This document shows positions 1 to 8,711 of a stretch of DNA of 55,485 nt, one piece after another. Each line of letters starts with the position of its first letter. The first letter of the stretch is position 1. The translations under genes were made by a program, and so were the position numbers. The stretch is from DATADD01 sp046262355 (GTDB taxonomy: Bacteria; Actinomycetota; CADDZG01; WHSQ01). The stretch lies in NCBI GenBank assembly GCA_046262355.1, contig JBHEMX010000083.1, positions 1-55,485 on the forward strand, in the 5' to 3' direction. The notes under the pieces are model-generated. The model was given only the letters and a program-made list of their open reading frames with translations. It made no database searches and was not told where the DNA came from.

Positions 1-460
1 GCGTGAGATAGGCGAACGCGGACCCGATCGCAAAGAGCACGATCGCCGAGATCAAGAACGGCATCGAGTACCGCTTCTCCTTGGGGGTCAGCGCAGGAAG
101 GATGAACGCGTAGACCTCGTAGAGCCAGATCGGAGACGACAGCGCGATGCCGGCGAGCGCGGTCATCTTCAAGCGGAACAGGAATCCGCTGAGGACCTTG
201 AAGAAAACGAGCTGACAACCTTGGGGGCCGAGCATGTCCTCCGGCAGCGAGCACAACGGTCGAGTGAGGAACTCCAGCATCGGGTTGTAGAAGAAGAACG
301 CACCGGCCGAGATCACCAGGAACACGGCGACCGAGACGATGAGGCGAGAACGCAGCTCGCCGAGGTGCTCCACGACCGTCATGGCGGCCTCGACGTTGCG
401 CTTCCGATTGCGTCTCAAGAACCGCAGACGTCGCCTGCGCAGGTTGTCGGCCTGGGTCAT
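1..460 (-). CDS. tatC: Sec-independent protein translocase TatC (3' end outside window)
   Basis: Multi-spanning core of the twin-arginine translocase, which recognises the RR signal peptide of folded cargo at the cytoplasmic membrane. The visible 153 residues hold the family N-terminal motif EHLGELR at about residue 31. A first membrane helix follows (about 38-57), then the conserved stretch with FFKVLSGFLFRLK, a second helix with SSPIWLYEVYAFI, the loop LTPKEKR and a third helix. The C-terminal half runs off the left edge. The ATG overlaps the tatA/B stop (TGATG), implying translational coupling. A second ATG at 382 would remove a basic 26-residue leader and sits closer to usual TatC starts, so the exact start is uncertain. 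Confidence 0.93.
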   Translation of the reverse strand, partial: MTQADNLRRRRLRFLRRNRKRNVEAAMTVVEHLGELRSRLIVSVAVFLVISAGAFFFYNPMLEFLTRPLCSLPEDMLGPQGCQLVFFKVLSGFLFRLKMTALAGIALSSPIWLYEVYAFILPALTPKEKRYSMPFLISAIVLFAIGSAFAYLT

Positions 461-882
461 CAGCCGTCCTCGCGGCGAGACTTCTCCAAGCCTTCGGGCG
501 CCGGTGCACTGCCCGGGAGGTCCTGTGCGGCATCCGGGGCCGGCGACTCCGGCTCCGTGTCGTCTCCGGCGCGCACCTCCGATGCGTCATCGTCCACGTC
601 GACCCAGCCGCCGTCGGGCTCGCCCGGCGCCGCGAGCCGTTCGGGACGCGAGCTCGCGTGGCGGCTCGTGGGACGCCCGGGTGTGGGTCGGCGGCCGGCT
701 TCGTCCTCGTCGTCGAGGTCCATTCCCATGTCGAAGTCCTCTTTGAGATCCGACGCCATGCGACGAAGCTGCGAGGCCGTTCGTCCGATCGTCCGAGCTA
801 TCTCGGGCAGCTTCTCGGGCCCGAAGACTATGAGCGCAACGACCCCGACAACCAGGATCTCGAGAGGGCCGATCGAGGGCAT
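460..882 (-). CDS. tatA: Twin-arginine translocase subunit TatA/TatB
   Basis: Single-helix Tat component of 140 residues. It has a short periplasmic N-terminus, one membrane helix (residues 8-20), the hinge FGPEKLPE and an amphipathic helix (about 25-48). The remainder is a long acidic, Pro/Gly-rich disordered tail. The GPEKLP hinge is more TatB-like, but many actinobacteria carry several similar proteins and TatA versus TatB cannot be settled here. It is coupled to tatC by a one-base stop/start overlap. Placement beside pafBC is common in actinobacteria. Confidence 0.9.
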   Translation of the reverse strand: MPSIGPLEILVVGVVALIVFGPEKLPEIARTIGRTASQLRRMASDLKEDFDMGMDLDDEDEAGRRPTPGRPTSRHASSRPERLAAPGEPDGGWVDVDDDASEVRAGDDTEPESPAPDAAQDLPGSAPAPEGLEKSRREDG

Positions 883-925
883 AGATGCAGTCTAGAAGGA
901 CTGCAGAGCCAATGGCCCACGCAGG

Positions 926-1255
926 TCAGGCGAGCGGGCGGCCCAGGAGATCGTCGAGCCAGTCCTCGCGCTCGAGCATCTCGTGGAAGTTCAGAAGATC
1001 GTCGTGCGATATCGGGGGGCCCTGCCGGAGCTCGAGCGCCTCGGCGGGGACGTGAACCGGCACCGGCATCACTCCGCCCGAGAGCAGGAGACGAACGATG
1101 CGATCGTCCGCGGCCTTCTCGACGAACTGCCCACAATCAGGGCAGGTGAATCCGTAGGTGTTCACCGTTTGGGTCGCACCGATGCGCAGGAGGATGTCGT
1201 CGGCCGTGAGGTCGACCTCTCCGCATCGAGGGCAAGTCGCCTTGATAGTGGTCAT
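926..1255 (-). CDS. Small zinc-ribbon protein of unknown function
   Basis: Protein of 109 residues with two CxxC knuckles (CPRC near residue 9, CPDC near residue 39), consistent with a rubredoxin-like zinc ribbon. An acidic, helix-prone C-terminal part follows, with LLNFHEMLEREDWLDDLL. There is no signal peptide or membrane helix, so it should be cytosolic. It is transcribed toward tatA/B with a 43-base gap and could be the first gene of that unit. The pattern resembles conserved actinobacterial hypothetical proteins; I do not recognise a function. Confidence 0.75.
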   Translation of the reverse strand: MTTIKATCPRCGEVDLTADDILLRIGATQTVNTYGFTCPDCGQFVEKAADDRIVRLLLSGGVMPVPVHVPAEALELRQGPPISHDDLLNFHEMLEREDWLDDLLGRPLA

Positions 1256-1389
1256 GTTCCGGGCTCTTTCTCGCTCGGGTTCCGCATTGTGCCTACGCCT
1301 CCGTTATCGGCCCGGCACAAGGAAGGTTTAGATACGCAATGTCGGCAGAGGAACCTCAAACAGGCACTTGTGTGCGCCGATAAGAGTGC
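1256..1389. promoter_or_regulatory. Divergent intergenic region between zinc-ribbon gene and histidine kinase
   Basis: The 134 bases must carry both divergent promoters. I see no unambiguous -35/-10 pair or operator. The kinase ATG at 1390 is preceded only by a weak purine stretch. Confidence 0.35.
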
Positions 1390-3453
1390 ATGGGTCTGTT
1401 CACGCGCCCGCACGCCGATCTGCCCCACAGCTCCCAGCGCTGGGGCGAGGTCATGGAGGCGGCGTTGCGCATCAACGAGATAGCTTCCTCGGAGCGCCCC
1501 CTGGGCGACGCCGTCGGGGACGTGGTCGCGATAGCCGTCGAGCTGCTCGGGGCCGAGCAGGGTTCGGCCATGCTCCTGGAAGAGGGCGGCCGGACGCTCG
1601 TCATCGTCGCCTCTTCGGGACTCTCGGGCGGCGTTCCGGTCGGGGGACGACTGGGGGTGGGAGAGAGCGTCGCCGGGCGCGTGCTCGCGACCGAACGGCC
1701 ACTGTTGCTCGCAGACGTTGACGAGGACCACTTCTTCAACTTCGTGCCCAAATCCCGCACGATCTCCTCGAGTCTGGTGGTTCCCTTGCGCATACGGGGC
1801 GGCGCGATCGGTGTGCTCAACCTCGCGACGTCCGACGACGCGCACAGGTTCACGGAGGAGGACCTTCGGGTCGCCCAGCTGTTCGCAGATCAGGCCGCCG
1901 GCTTGATACACCGCGCCCGGCTGCACGAGAGCGCGGAGCGCCGCTCCGCCGACCTGCTCGCGCTCGTGGCCTCGAGCGAGGGACTGCTCGGCACCCTCGA
2001 CCTCGACGCTCTCCTGCAGCGGGTGCTCGATGGAGCGGCCCGCCTCACGGGCTCGAGAGAGGGCTTCGCCTGCCTCTTCGACCCGGAGACGGGTTCGGTG
2101 GCGCGCGGGGTCTTTCGCGGCTTCGACAAGGCGGACATACGGGACCTCGTTGCGCGTCCCGAGATCAAACGGACCATCGCGGCCACCGGGGTCGCTCACA
2201 TCGAGCGTGCCGAGGGAGTCGGCGTCGTAGCCGTCGGCTTGCGCACGACACGCGGCACCAGCGGTCTCCTCGTGATCGGTGCGCATGAAGGGGTGGACGC
2301 CGATCGCTCCGACCTCTTGCGCGCGTTCGCCCAGCAGTGCGCAACGGCGGTGGGAGCCGCCGAGCTGCACTCCGAGATCGAGGGGAAGGAGTCGGAGCTC
2401 TCGTCCATCATCCTCGGCGTCCCGAACCCCATAATGCTGGTCGACGCACGAGGCCGCTTCGCCGACATGAATCCTGCCGCCGAGCAGCTCTTCGGCGTCT
2501 CCGCGACCTTCTCTCGAGGTCTGCACGTCAACGGGGCCTTAGGACACGAGGAGATAGAGGGACTGCTCCTGGGCGAGGGAGACGTGCAAAGCGAGGTCGG
2601 CATGAGCATGCCGCCGCGCACCTACAGGGTTCGCGTTGCGGACGTGCGCACCCCCGGGTCCCCGCTCGGCCGGGTGCTGGTCATGGACGACATCACGGCA
2701 GAACGAGAGATCGCGCAGACGCAGCGCGACTTCGTTGCCATGATCGGTCACGAGCTGCGCACGCCGCTCACGATCATCAAGGGCTTCGCGCGCACCGCGC
2801 TCAAGTCGATCGCTTCCTCGTCGCGAGCGGAGCAGGAAGAGGCCCTGGGAACGATCGATGTGAAGGCGGCGCAGCTCGAGCGACTGATCCAGGACCTTTT
2901 GTACGTGTCGAAGATAGAGTCCCGAGAAGCGTCGCTACGGGTCGAGGACGTTCACGTCGCGACGCTCATCGACTCCGTCGCGCAGGAGTTGGTCAACGAG
3001 CATCCCGGCCGAGAGCTGTTGTTCGAGGCGCCCGACGGGCTGAGATGGCCGTGCGACGAGACGAAGGTCGGGCTCGTTCTGCGGCATCTCATGGAGAATG
3101 CCCTGAAGTTCTCGGACGCACCCCAACCGGTCCTGGTACGAGCCCTGAGCGAGGACGACGAGCTTCGCATCGAGGTGGTCGACCACGGCACCGGGCTGCT
3201 GTCGGGGGACATCCCACATATCTTCGAGCGGTTCCGGCAGCTCGACAGCTCCTCGACGAGGGAGCAGGGTGGAACGGGGGTCGGCCTCTATCTGTGCGCT
3301 CAGCTGGTTCGGATCCATGGAGGGCGCATCTGGGTCGATTCGACCTGGGGCAAGGGATCGAAGTTCTCGCTGGCGATCCCCAGACGGGCCACGACCAAGG
3401 TCGTGCGCATGGCGGCGCGCCCGCCGGGGCGGGAGGCCGAAGGTCTCGCCTAG
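1390..3453 (+). CDS. Soluble sensor histidine kinase, GAF-GAF-PAS-HisKA-HATPase
   Basis: Protein of 687 residues without membrane segments. Domains in order are GAF (about 28-175), GAF (about 197-330), PAS (about 335-435, with NPIMLVDARGRFADMNPAA), HisKA with phospho-acceptor His454 in the H-box GHELRTPL, and a HATPase_c domain. The ATPase domain shows the N-box HLMENALKF, G1 VVDHGTGL, F-box and G2 GGTGVGLYL motifs. It should autophosphorylate in response to a cytosolic signal or redox ligand. No response-regulator gene is adjacent, so it is an orphan. It sits between the tat genes and pafC, convergent with pafC. The ligand is unknown. Confidence 0.93.
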   Translation: MGLFTRPHADLPHSSQRWGEVMEAALRINEIASSERPLGDAVGDVVAIAVELLGAEQGSAMLLEEGGRTLVIVASSGLSGGVPVGGRLGVGESVAGRVLATERPLLLADVDEDHFFNFVPKSRTISSSLVVPLRIRGGAIGVLNLATSDDAHRFTEEDLRVAQLFADQAAGLIHRARLHESAERRSADLLALVASSEGLLGTLDLDALLQRVLDGAARLTGSREGFACLFDPETGSVARGVFRGFDKADIRDLVARPEIKRTIAATGVAHIERAEGVGVVAVGLRTTRGTSGLLVIGAHEGVDADRSDLLRAFAQQCATAVGAAELHSEIEGKESELSSIILGVPNPIMLVDARGRFADMNPAAEQLFGVSATFSRGLHVNGALGHEEIEGLLLGEGDVQSEVGMSMPPRTYRVRVADVRTPGSPLGRVLVMDDITAEREIAQTQRDFVAMIGHELRTPLTIIKGFARTALKSIASSSRAEQEEALGTIDVKAAQLERLIQDLLYVSKIESREASLRVEDVHVATLIDSVAQELVNEHPGRELLFEAPDGLRWPCDETKVGLVLRHLMENALKFSDAPQPVLVRALSEDDELRIEVVDHGTGLLSGDIPHIFERFRQLDSSSTREQGGTGVGLYLCAQLVRIHGGRIWVDSTWGKGSKFSLAIPRRATTKVVRMAARPPGREAEGLA

Positions 3454-3516
3454 AACCGGTGTGAGTCGACCGCAGTCCCTCGGAACCTCGTGTCGCCGCT
3501 ACGGGATCGAGGACGT

Positions 3517-4509
3517 TCAGGTACCGGCGGACGAGCTTCCCTGCCCGTGGCGCGCCGCGATGCTCGCCGCGACGCGGCGAGCCTCCGCCACGACCTCGGG
3601 TGGTTGTACCGAGCGCACCTCCACGCCGAGGCGCAGCAACAGCGTCGCGGCCCACAGATCAGCGGCGGTGGCGAGCTCGATGCGCAGCCAGCCGTCGTCG
3701 AGCTCCGTGGAGCTCCGCACCGGGTAGTAGTCGGCGAACCAGCGAGCCACCGAGGGCGACACCTCGAAGGACACGATGCGTTCGCCCGAGCGCTCCACGA
3801 ACGCCCGGCTGTAGGGCTCGGGGTCGAAGTCCGCCGGGACCTCGGCGGGTTCATCCAGCAACTCGACCAGCTTGATGCGGTCGGTCCGAAACATACGCTC
3901 GTCGTTCGAGAGATGGTCCCACCCGACGAGATAGGAGCGCCCCCACGCGACGATCAGCGCCCACGGCTCGACCACTCGATCGCTCAGCTCGCCGCGCGAC
4001 GCGGAGAGGTACTGGAGCCGGATGCGCCTGCGCTGCTCGAGGGCCGCACGCAGACGCGTGAGGTGTGCGACCGGCCCCGGCTGCAGCTTGAGCTCGATCC
4101 CGCGCCCGTCGCCGTCCCCCTCGAGGCCCAGGGCGCCTCCCAGCTTGTCGAGCGCCCGGCGGAGGGCGTCGGCCTCCTGCATCTCGGGCAGGGCCGCCAG
4201 CACGTGGCCCCCCGCGTACAGCGCCAAGGCCTCGGCGGGAGTGAGCCGTAGCGGCGCACCGAAGTAATCGGCCATGCGCACGTGCACGCGGTCGTCGTCG
4301 ATCGACACGTCGATGAGGTCCCCCGGTCCGTAGCCGGGCAGTCCGCACAGGAAGACCAGCTCGAGGTCGTCGATGATGTCCCGCCTGCGGACACCGAACC
4401 TGGCCGAGAGCTCCCCGACGCTCACGCCGGGATGTTTGATCGCGTACGGCAGCAGGACCAGGATGCGGCCCAGCCGCCGGCCCAGACGACCCTTGCCATA
4501 CTCGCTCAC
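3517..4509 (-). CDS. pafC: WYL-domain transcriptional regulator PafC
   Basis: Protein of 330 residues with an N-terminal winged helix-turn-helix (about 10-65), a WCX/WYL core (about 130-220) and a C-terminal extension domain. With PafB it forms the heterodimeric activator of the LexA-independent DNA-damage regulon in mycobacteria. The WYL domain is thought to sense a nucleic-acid signal. The gene starts 22 bases after the pafB stop, in the classic order pafA...pafB-pafC. It converges on the histidine kinase gene. The assignment rests on synteny and on N-terminal similarity to known PafC. Confidence 0.9.
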   Translation of the reverse strand: MSEYGKGRLGRRLGRILVLLPYAIKHPGVSVGELSARFGVRRRDIIDDLELVFLCGLPGYGPGDLIDVSIDDDRVHVRMADYFGAPLRLTPAEALALYAGGHVLAALPEMQEADALRRALDKLGGALGLEGDGDGRGIELKLQPGPVAHLTRLRAALEQRRRIRLQYLSASRGELSDRVVEPWALIVAWGRSYLVGWDHLSNDERMFRTDRIKLVELLDEPAEVPADFDPEPYSRAFVERSGERIVSFEVSPSVARWFADYYPVRSSTELDDGWLRIELATAADLWAATLLLRLGVEVRSVQPPEVVAEARRVAASIAARHGQGSSSAGT

Positions 4510-4531
4510 GAGCGGTGTCTCACGACGGGCC

Positions 4532-5488
4532 CTAGACGAGCCACGGCCCGAGGTGCTCGAGCAGATCGCCTCGCACGGCCTCGGGAGCCACCACCGTGAC
4601 GGCTCCGTGCCACCCGATCACCCAGCCGAGCAGAGCTGCGCGGTTGCCTGTGGGCATGTCGACCTCGAGCGCCCCGTCCCCCTGCTCCCGAGCCGGAAGC
4701 TCGGGGAGGTTCTGCCGGGCCCACCACGCCACCCCGGGATCGAAGCGGACGGTCACCTCGGAGGTCTCGTCGGGCCCGAACTCCCACGCCTCGACGCCGA
4801 CGGCCGTGCCGGCGTCGAACCCGGCGGGCACCCTGTAGGAACCCTCGAGCGCAAGCAGCCTGGAGTCGATGCGGGCGAGCTTGAAGGTTCTCTGGGCCTG
4901 TGCGTCGGCGTCCCTCCCGATCACGTACCAGTAACCCCCCCGGTGCACGAGGCTCCAGGGCTCGACGCGGCGGGTCGACCGGCGCCCGCGGGCGTCTTCG
5001 TAGGAGAACTCCACGGGCCGCCGCTCGAGCAAGGCCCCGTAGAGCTCCCGCAGATGCGGCTCGTCGGCGCCCACGTTCGCCCCCGCGATCACCTGCGGGC
5101 CGCTCCACGAGGCGAGGTCACGCCCGACCGACAGCTTCAGCAAGCCCGCCTCGGCGTCCTCCTCTCCCCGCCCGAGAACGGTGTCGGCCGCGATCCGCAG
5201 GGCGGCGAGCTCGTCCGCCTCCAGGTCGAGGTCTGGAAGGTAGTAGCGATCCTTGGGGATGACGTAGGCGTCCAGCCGCTGCTCCTCGAGGGGCTCGCTG
5301 ATCCGCAGCTCGAGCGGCACGCCCATCGCCCGCAGAGCGTCCTTGTCGCGCTCGAAGGTGCGCCGGAACGCCTCGAAGTTGTCCTGGTCGTAGCCCGCGA
5401 CCCGGGCGCGTATGTCATCGGCCGTCATCGGACGCGGCGCCTCGAGCAGAGCCGCTATGAGGTTGATGAGCCGCTCGATGCGCCGCAT
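4532..5488 (-). CDS. pafB: WYL-domain transcriptional regulator PafB
   Basis: Protein of 318 residues beginning MRRIERLINLIAALLEA. The winged-helix domain spans about 1-65 and contains the typical DNFEAFRRTFERDKDALRAMGVP segment split across its wing. The WYL domain follows (about 140-220), with EFSYEDARGRRSTRRVEPWSL and GGYWYVIGRDAD. It is the partner of PafC in the DNA-damage response activator. The frame is open farther upstream, but the ATG at 5488 matches family starts. Placement directly after the DUF3866 gene suggests cotranscription with the Pup-proteasome genes. Confidence 0.92.
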   Translation of the reverse strand: MRRIERLINLIAALLEAPRPMTADDIRARVAGYDQDNFEAFRRTFERDKDALRAMGVPLELRISEPLEEQRLDAYVIPKDRYYLPDLDLEADELAALRIAADTVLGRGEEDAEAGLLKLSVGRDLASWSGPQVIAGANVGADEPHLRELYGALLERRPVEFSYEDARGRRSTRRVEPWSLVHRGGYWYVIGRDADAQAQRTFKLARIDSRLLALEGSYRVPAGFDAGTAVGVEAWEFGPDETSEVTVRFDPGVAWWARQNLPELPAREQGDGALEVDMPTGNRAALLGWVIGWHGAVTVVAPEAVRGDLLEHLGPWLV

Positions 5489-5519
5489 ACAACGAGCGTA
5501 CCGGGGCGCTGGGCGGAGA

Positions 5520-6602
5520 TTACGAGGCGGGAGAGGGGAGCCGGTCGGCAGCGACGCGCCCCGCGGCCGCACCGGCGAGGAACAGCTCCGGGGTCTGCTC
5601 CAGCGAACGGCCCATGGAGGTGGGATGGACACCGGTGGCGCGCAGCAGAGCGAGGCCGGGCGCGCCGTCGGCAACGACAACGTTGTGGCGATCGTCGATG
5701 CCCGCCTCCCGCAGCTGTCCCCTCAGGACCGCCGACTGCTCGGCGGGCAGCAGCGGGACGACCACGGTCGAGCGCTCCCGAGCCGCGATCCGGAGAGAGG
5801 TGAGCGAGTGGTGGCTCACGCCCCGATGGCGCGCCCGCGGGTCGGCGAACGAGATGCGCAGGCAGGCGATCGATCTTCCTCCGAGGGCGGAGACCGCATC
5901 CAGCGCCTGCCCCTGTTCGATGGCCGAGAAGCCCAGGGTCGTTGCGGTGCCGGCGACGCCCGGGCCGAGCCCGACGATCGCGACGTCGACCCGTCCGGCG
6001 ACGTGCAGCGAGGCCAGCCCGCTGAACACGTTCACGGCCTCGAGGTCGCCGCCGAAGGCGTGCCCGTAGGTGCACGTGACGTCGAGCAAGGATGCGGCGC
6101 GCAGCCGCCGGACGAGGCCGCTCCACGCCAGGGGAAGCGCGCCCCCGTCCGACATGAGGTAGCCGACGCGCGCCTCGGGGTGCGCGGCCTTGACCCCCGC
6201 GGCAGCCGCCGCCACCTGCGAGTGGAGGCCGCAGGCCACCACAGGCAGCGGCCCTATCGAGTCGACGCCGGCGAGCGAGCCATGGTGGGGTGACAGCGGC
6301 TCCTCCGCGGCGAGGACGTTGGTCTGCCACGGCGTGTAGCGGAGCTTCACGATGTGGCCCTCGGCGCGCCGCGGGGGCCCGGGCCCGTCGAGGTTCCACA
6401 GCACGAACCCAACGCCTCCCGTGCCCAACCCGAGATCGATCCCGGTCGTGTTGACGATCACGGCGTCACCCGGCTCGACCGGACCGAGCATCAACGGGAA
6501 CCCGTAAGCAGACAGAGACCTCTCATCGACGTCGACCTCGAGCGCAACGATCCCGGGGCGCTCCTCGATCTTCGTGACCTTCCCGGTCGCGAAGAAGGCC
6601 AT
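5520..6602 (-). CDS. DUF3866 family protein inside the Pup-proteasome operon
   Basis: Protein of 360 residues with no signal peptide or membrane helix. It has an N-terminal beta-rich part (MAFFATGKVTKIEERPGI), a GIDLGLGTGG segment and a long alpha/beta part. That part contains two glycine-rich stretches, GYLMSDGGALPL and IVGLGPGVAGTATTLGF, which look like Rossmann-type loops. I match it to DUF3866, a largely actinobacterial family without known function. Its ATG overlaps the pafA stop by one base (TGATG) and pafB follows, so it is probably made with the pupylation enzymes. A link to proteasome biology is inferred from position only. Confidence 0.82.
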   Translation of the reverse strand: MAFFATGKVTKIEERPGIVALEVDVDERSLSAYGFPLMLGPVEPGDAVIVNTTGIDLGLGTGGVGFVLWNLDGPGPPRRAEGHIVKLRYTPWQTNVLAAEEPLSPHHGSLAGVDSIGPLPVVACGLHSQVAAAAAGVKAAHPEARVGYLMSDGGALPLAWSGLVRRLRAASLLDVTCTYGHAFGGDLEAVNVFSGLASLHVAGRVDVAIVGLGPGVAGTATTLGFSAIEQGQALDAVSALGGRSIACLRISFADPRARHRGVSHHSLTSLRIAARERSTVVVPLLPAEQSAVLRGQLREAGIDDRHNVVVADGAPGLALLRATGVHPTSMGRSLEQTPELFLAGAAAGRVAADRLPSPAS

Positions 6603-7954
6603 CAGAGAGCAGCGATCAGCTTCGCAACGCGCTCGTCGGTCGAGCGGAAGGGATCCTTGCAGAGCACGGTTCGCTGGGCCTGGTCGTTCAACTTGAGATG
6701 CACCCAATCGACTGTGAAGTCGCGTCTCTTCCGCTTGGCGGCTCGGATGAACTCGCCTCGCAACTTCGCGCGCGTGGTCTGCGGCGGCTCGTGCTGCGCC
6801 CGCTGCACGTCTTCCTCGTCGCACATGCGCTCCGCCTCTCCACGACGCTCGAGGAGGTAGTAGATGCCTCTCTTGCGGTTGACGTCGTGATACGAGAGGT
6901 CCATGAGCGCGATGCGCGGGTGGGCGAGGGAGATGTTGTGCCGCGACCGGTACCGCTCGATCCACTTCCTCTTGGCGATCCAGTCGATCTGGCGTTCGAG
7001 CGCTTCGGGATCGTGCTCCAGATTCGTGATCGCGTGCTCCCACATGCCCGCGATCTCCTTGAGGACACGGTCGTCGCGGTGATCGACCCACCTCAGCGCC
7101 TTCTCGAGGTACTCCTTCTGCATATCGAGTGCAGACAGCTCGCGGCCGTTGGCCAGGCGCACCCGTCGCCTGCACGTCGTGTCGTGAGAGATCTCGCGGA
7201 TCGCCCGGATCGGGTTCTCGAGCGTCATGTCGCGGATCTGGACACCCTCCTCCGCCATGCGCAGAAGCAGGGCCGTCGAACCGATCTTGAGGTACGACGC
7301 CCACTCGTTCATGTTCGAGTCGCCGACGATCACGTGCAGCCGGCGGTACTTCTCTGCGTCGGCATGAGGTTCGTCTCTCGTGTTGATGATCGGACGCGAC
7401 CGCGTTGTGGCCGACGACACGCCCTCCCAGATGTGTTCGGCGCGCTGCGAGATACAGAACAATGCGCCACGCGCCGTCTGAAGCACCTTTCCCGCGCCGG
7501 CGAAGATCTGACGGGTGACGAAGAACGGGATCATGACCTCGGCCAGGCGGCCGAACTCACCGTAGCGAGACACGAGATAGTTCTCGTGGCTGCCGTAGGA
7601 ATTGCCCGCCGAATCGGTGTTGTTCTTGAACAGGAATATGTCGCCGGAGATGCCCTCCTCGCGCAGGCGCGCCTCGGCGGCCTTGAGCAGCCCTTCGAGG
7701 ATCCGCTCGCCCGCCTTGTCGTGCACGACGAGGTCGTAGACCGAGTCGCACTCCGGCGTCGCGTATTCAGGATGGGAGCCGACGTCGAGGTACAGACGAG
7801 CACCGTTCTCCAGGAACACGTTCGAGGAGCGCCCCCACGACACCACCCGGCGGAACAGGTAGCGGGCAACCTCGTCGGGGGACAGACGCCTCTGCCCGCG
7901 GAAGGTGCAGGTGACCCCGTACTCGTTCTCCGTGCCGAAGATGCGTCGCTCCAC
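6602..7954 (-). CDS. pafA: Pup--protein ligase PafA
   Basis: Uses ATP to form an isopeptide bond between the C-terminal glutamate of Pup and a substrate lysine. The protein has 450 residues, the usual length, and aligns throughout with mycobacterial PafA. It shows ERRIFGTENEYG at the start, the SPDEVARYLFRRVVSWGRSS segment, the catalytic region LYLDVGSHPEYA (Asp57, Glu63 here), FKNNTDSAGNSYG, INTRDEPHAD and the C-terminal DFTVDWVHLKLNDQ. It has a GTG start. It lies downstream of prcA with a 61-base gap and is coupled to the DUF3866 gene. Confidence 0.97.
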   Translation of the reverse strand: MERRIFGTENEYGVTCTFRGQRRLSPDEVARYLFRRVVSWGRSSNVFLENGARLYLDVGSHPEYATPECDSVYDLVVHDKAGERILEGLLKAAEARLREEGISGDIFLFKNNTDSAGNSYGSHENYLVSRYGEFGRLAEVMIPFFVTRQIFAGAGKVLQTARGALFCISQRAEHIWEGVSSATTRSRPIINTRDEPHADAEKYRRLHVIVGDSNMNEWASYLKIGSTALLLRMAEEGVQIRDMTLENPIRAIREISHDTTCRRRVRLANGRELSALDMQKEYLEKALRWVDHRDDRVLKEIAGMWEHAITNLEHDPEALERQIDWIAKRKWIERYRSRHNISLAHPRIALMDLSYHDVNRKRGIYYLLERRGEAERMCDEEDVQRAQHEPPQTTRAKLRGEFIRAAKRKRRDFTVDWVHLKLNDQAQRTVLCKDPFRSTDERVAKLIAAL

Positions 7955-8015
7955 CAGCTCAGGATAAGGCCCTCACCGGATGTGGTCCGGAGTCGGGAAA
8001 GGCGCGCCGGCGCCA

Positions 8016-8708
8016 CTAGAGCAGCGGGTCGAGCTCGGCCTTCTCGAGGCGCGTGAACTTGCGGCGCCCGCGGGAGCGGTCGAGGAGCGCGACCTCGAGC
8101 TTCTCGGCGGTGAGCTCTCGCTCCTCGACGGCCTCGAGCGCCGCCCGTGCCATCCCGATCGCGTCCGCCAGCTCCGGGGCCGAACCGACATGGTCCTCGG
8201 GGTAGTGCCGGCCCAGGTGGTCGTTGAGCGCATCGGACTGCCCGCCCATCGCCACCCAACCTGTTCTGTCGGACACCGATCCGTCGTACAGGATGTGGAA
8301 CAACTCGTTGTCGCGCCTCGAGTCGCCGACCGCTGCAACCAGGATCTCGCACTCGTACGGCTTGAGCTCCGCCGTGAAGATGTTGCCGAGCGTCTGCGAA
8401 TAGGCGTTCGCGAGCGATTTCGGGGTCACGTCGTCGCGTGAGTATGAGTATCCCTTGACGTCCACGAGACGGATCCCGCCGATGCGCAGTTGCTCGAACT
8501 CGTTGAACTTGCCCACGCCTGCGAACGCGATCCGGTCGTAGATCTCTGAGATCTTGTAAAGCGTCGCCGAGGGGTTCTCGGCCAGGAACAGGATGCCGTT
8601 GGCGTACTCCAACGCGAGCACGGACTTGCCCCGTGCGATGCCCTTGCGGGCGTAGTCGGCCTTGTCGCGCATGAGCTGCTCGGGCGAGACGTAATAGGGC
8701 ATGGGCAC
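8016..8708 (-). CDS. prcA: 20S proteasome alpha subunit PrcA
   Basis: Forms the outer, gating rings of the core particle. The 230 residues contain the actinobacterial alpha N-terminus PYYVSPEQLMRDKADYARKGIARGKS, which makes the gate and docks the ATPase tail. The ENPS, KISEIYDR and GKFNEFEQLR blocks follow. There is no catalytic Thr, as expected for alpha subunits. The C-terminus ends in LDPLL without the long acidic tail seen in mycobacteria. The start lies 3 bases after the prcB stop. A second ATG two codons in is an alternative. Confidence 0.96.
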   Translation of the reverse strand: MPMPYYVSPEQLMRDKADYARKGIARGKSVLALEYANGILFLAENPSATLYKISEIYDRIAFAGVGKFNEFEQLRIGGIRLVDVKGYSYSRDDVTPKSLANAYSQTLGNIFTAELKPYECEILVAAVGDSRRDNELFHILYDGSVSDRTGWVAMGGQSDALNDHLGRHYPEDHVGSAPELADAIGMARAALEAVEERELTAEKLEVALLDRSRGRRKFTRLEKAELDPLL

Positions 8709-8711
8709 GCG

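Noticed and set aside
1252..2526. 424-residue open frame antisense to the histidine kinase
   Set aside because: It has no recognisable domain and is a typical GC-rich shadow of a gene whose kinase motifs are all intact on the plus strand.
4373..5803. 476-residue open frame opposite pafB/pafC
   Set aside because: It spans both WYL genes and their junction, and has Pro/Arg-rich random content.
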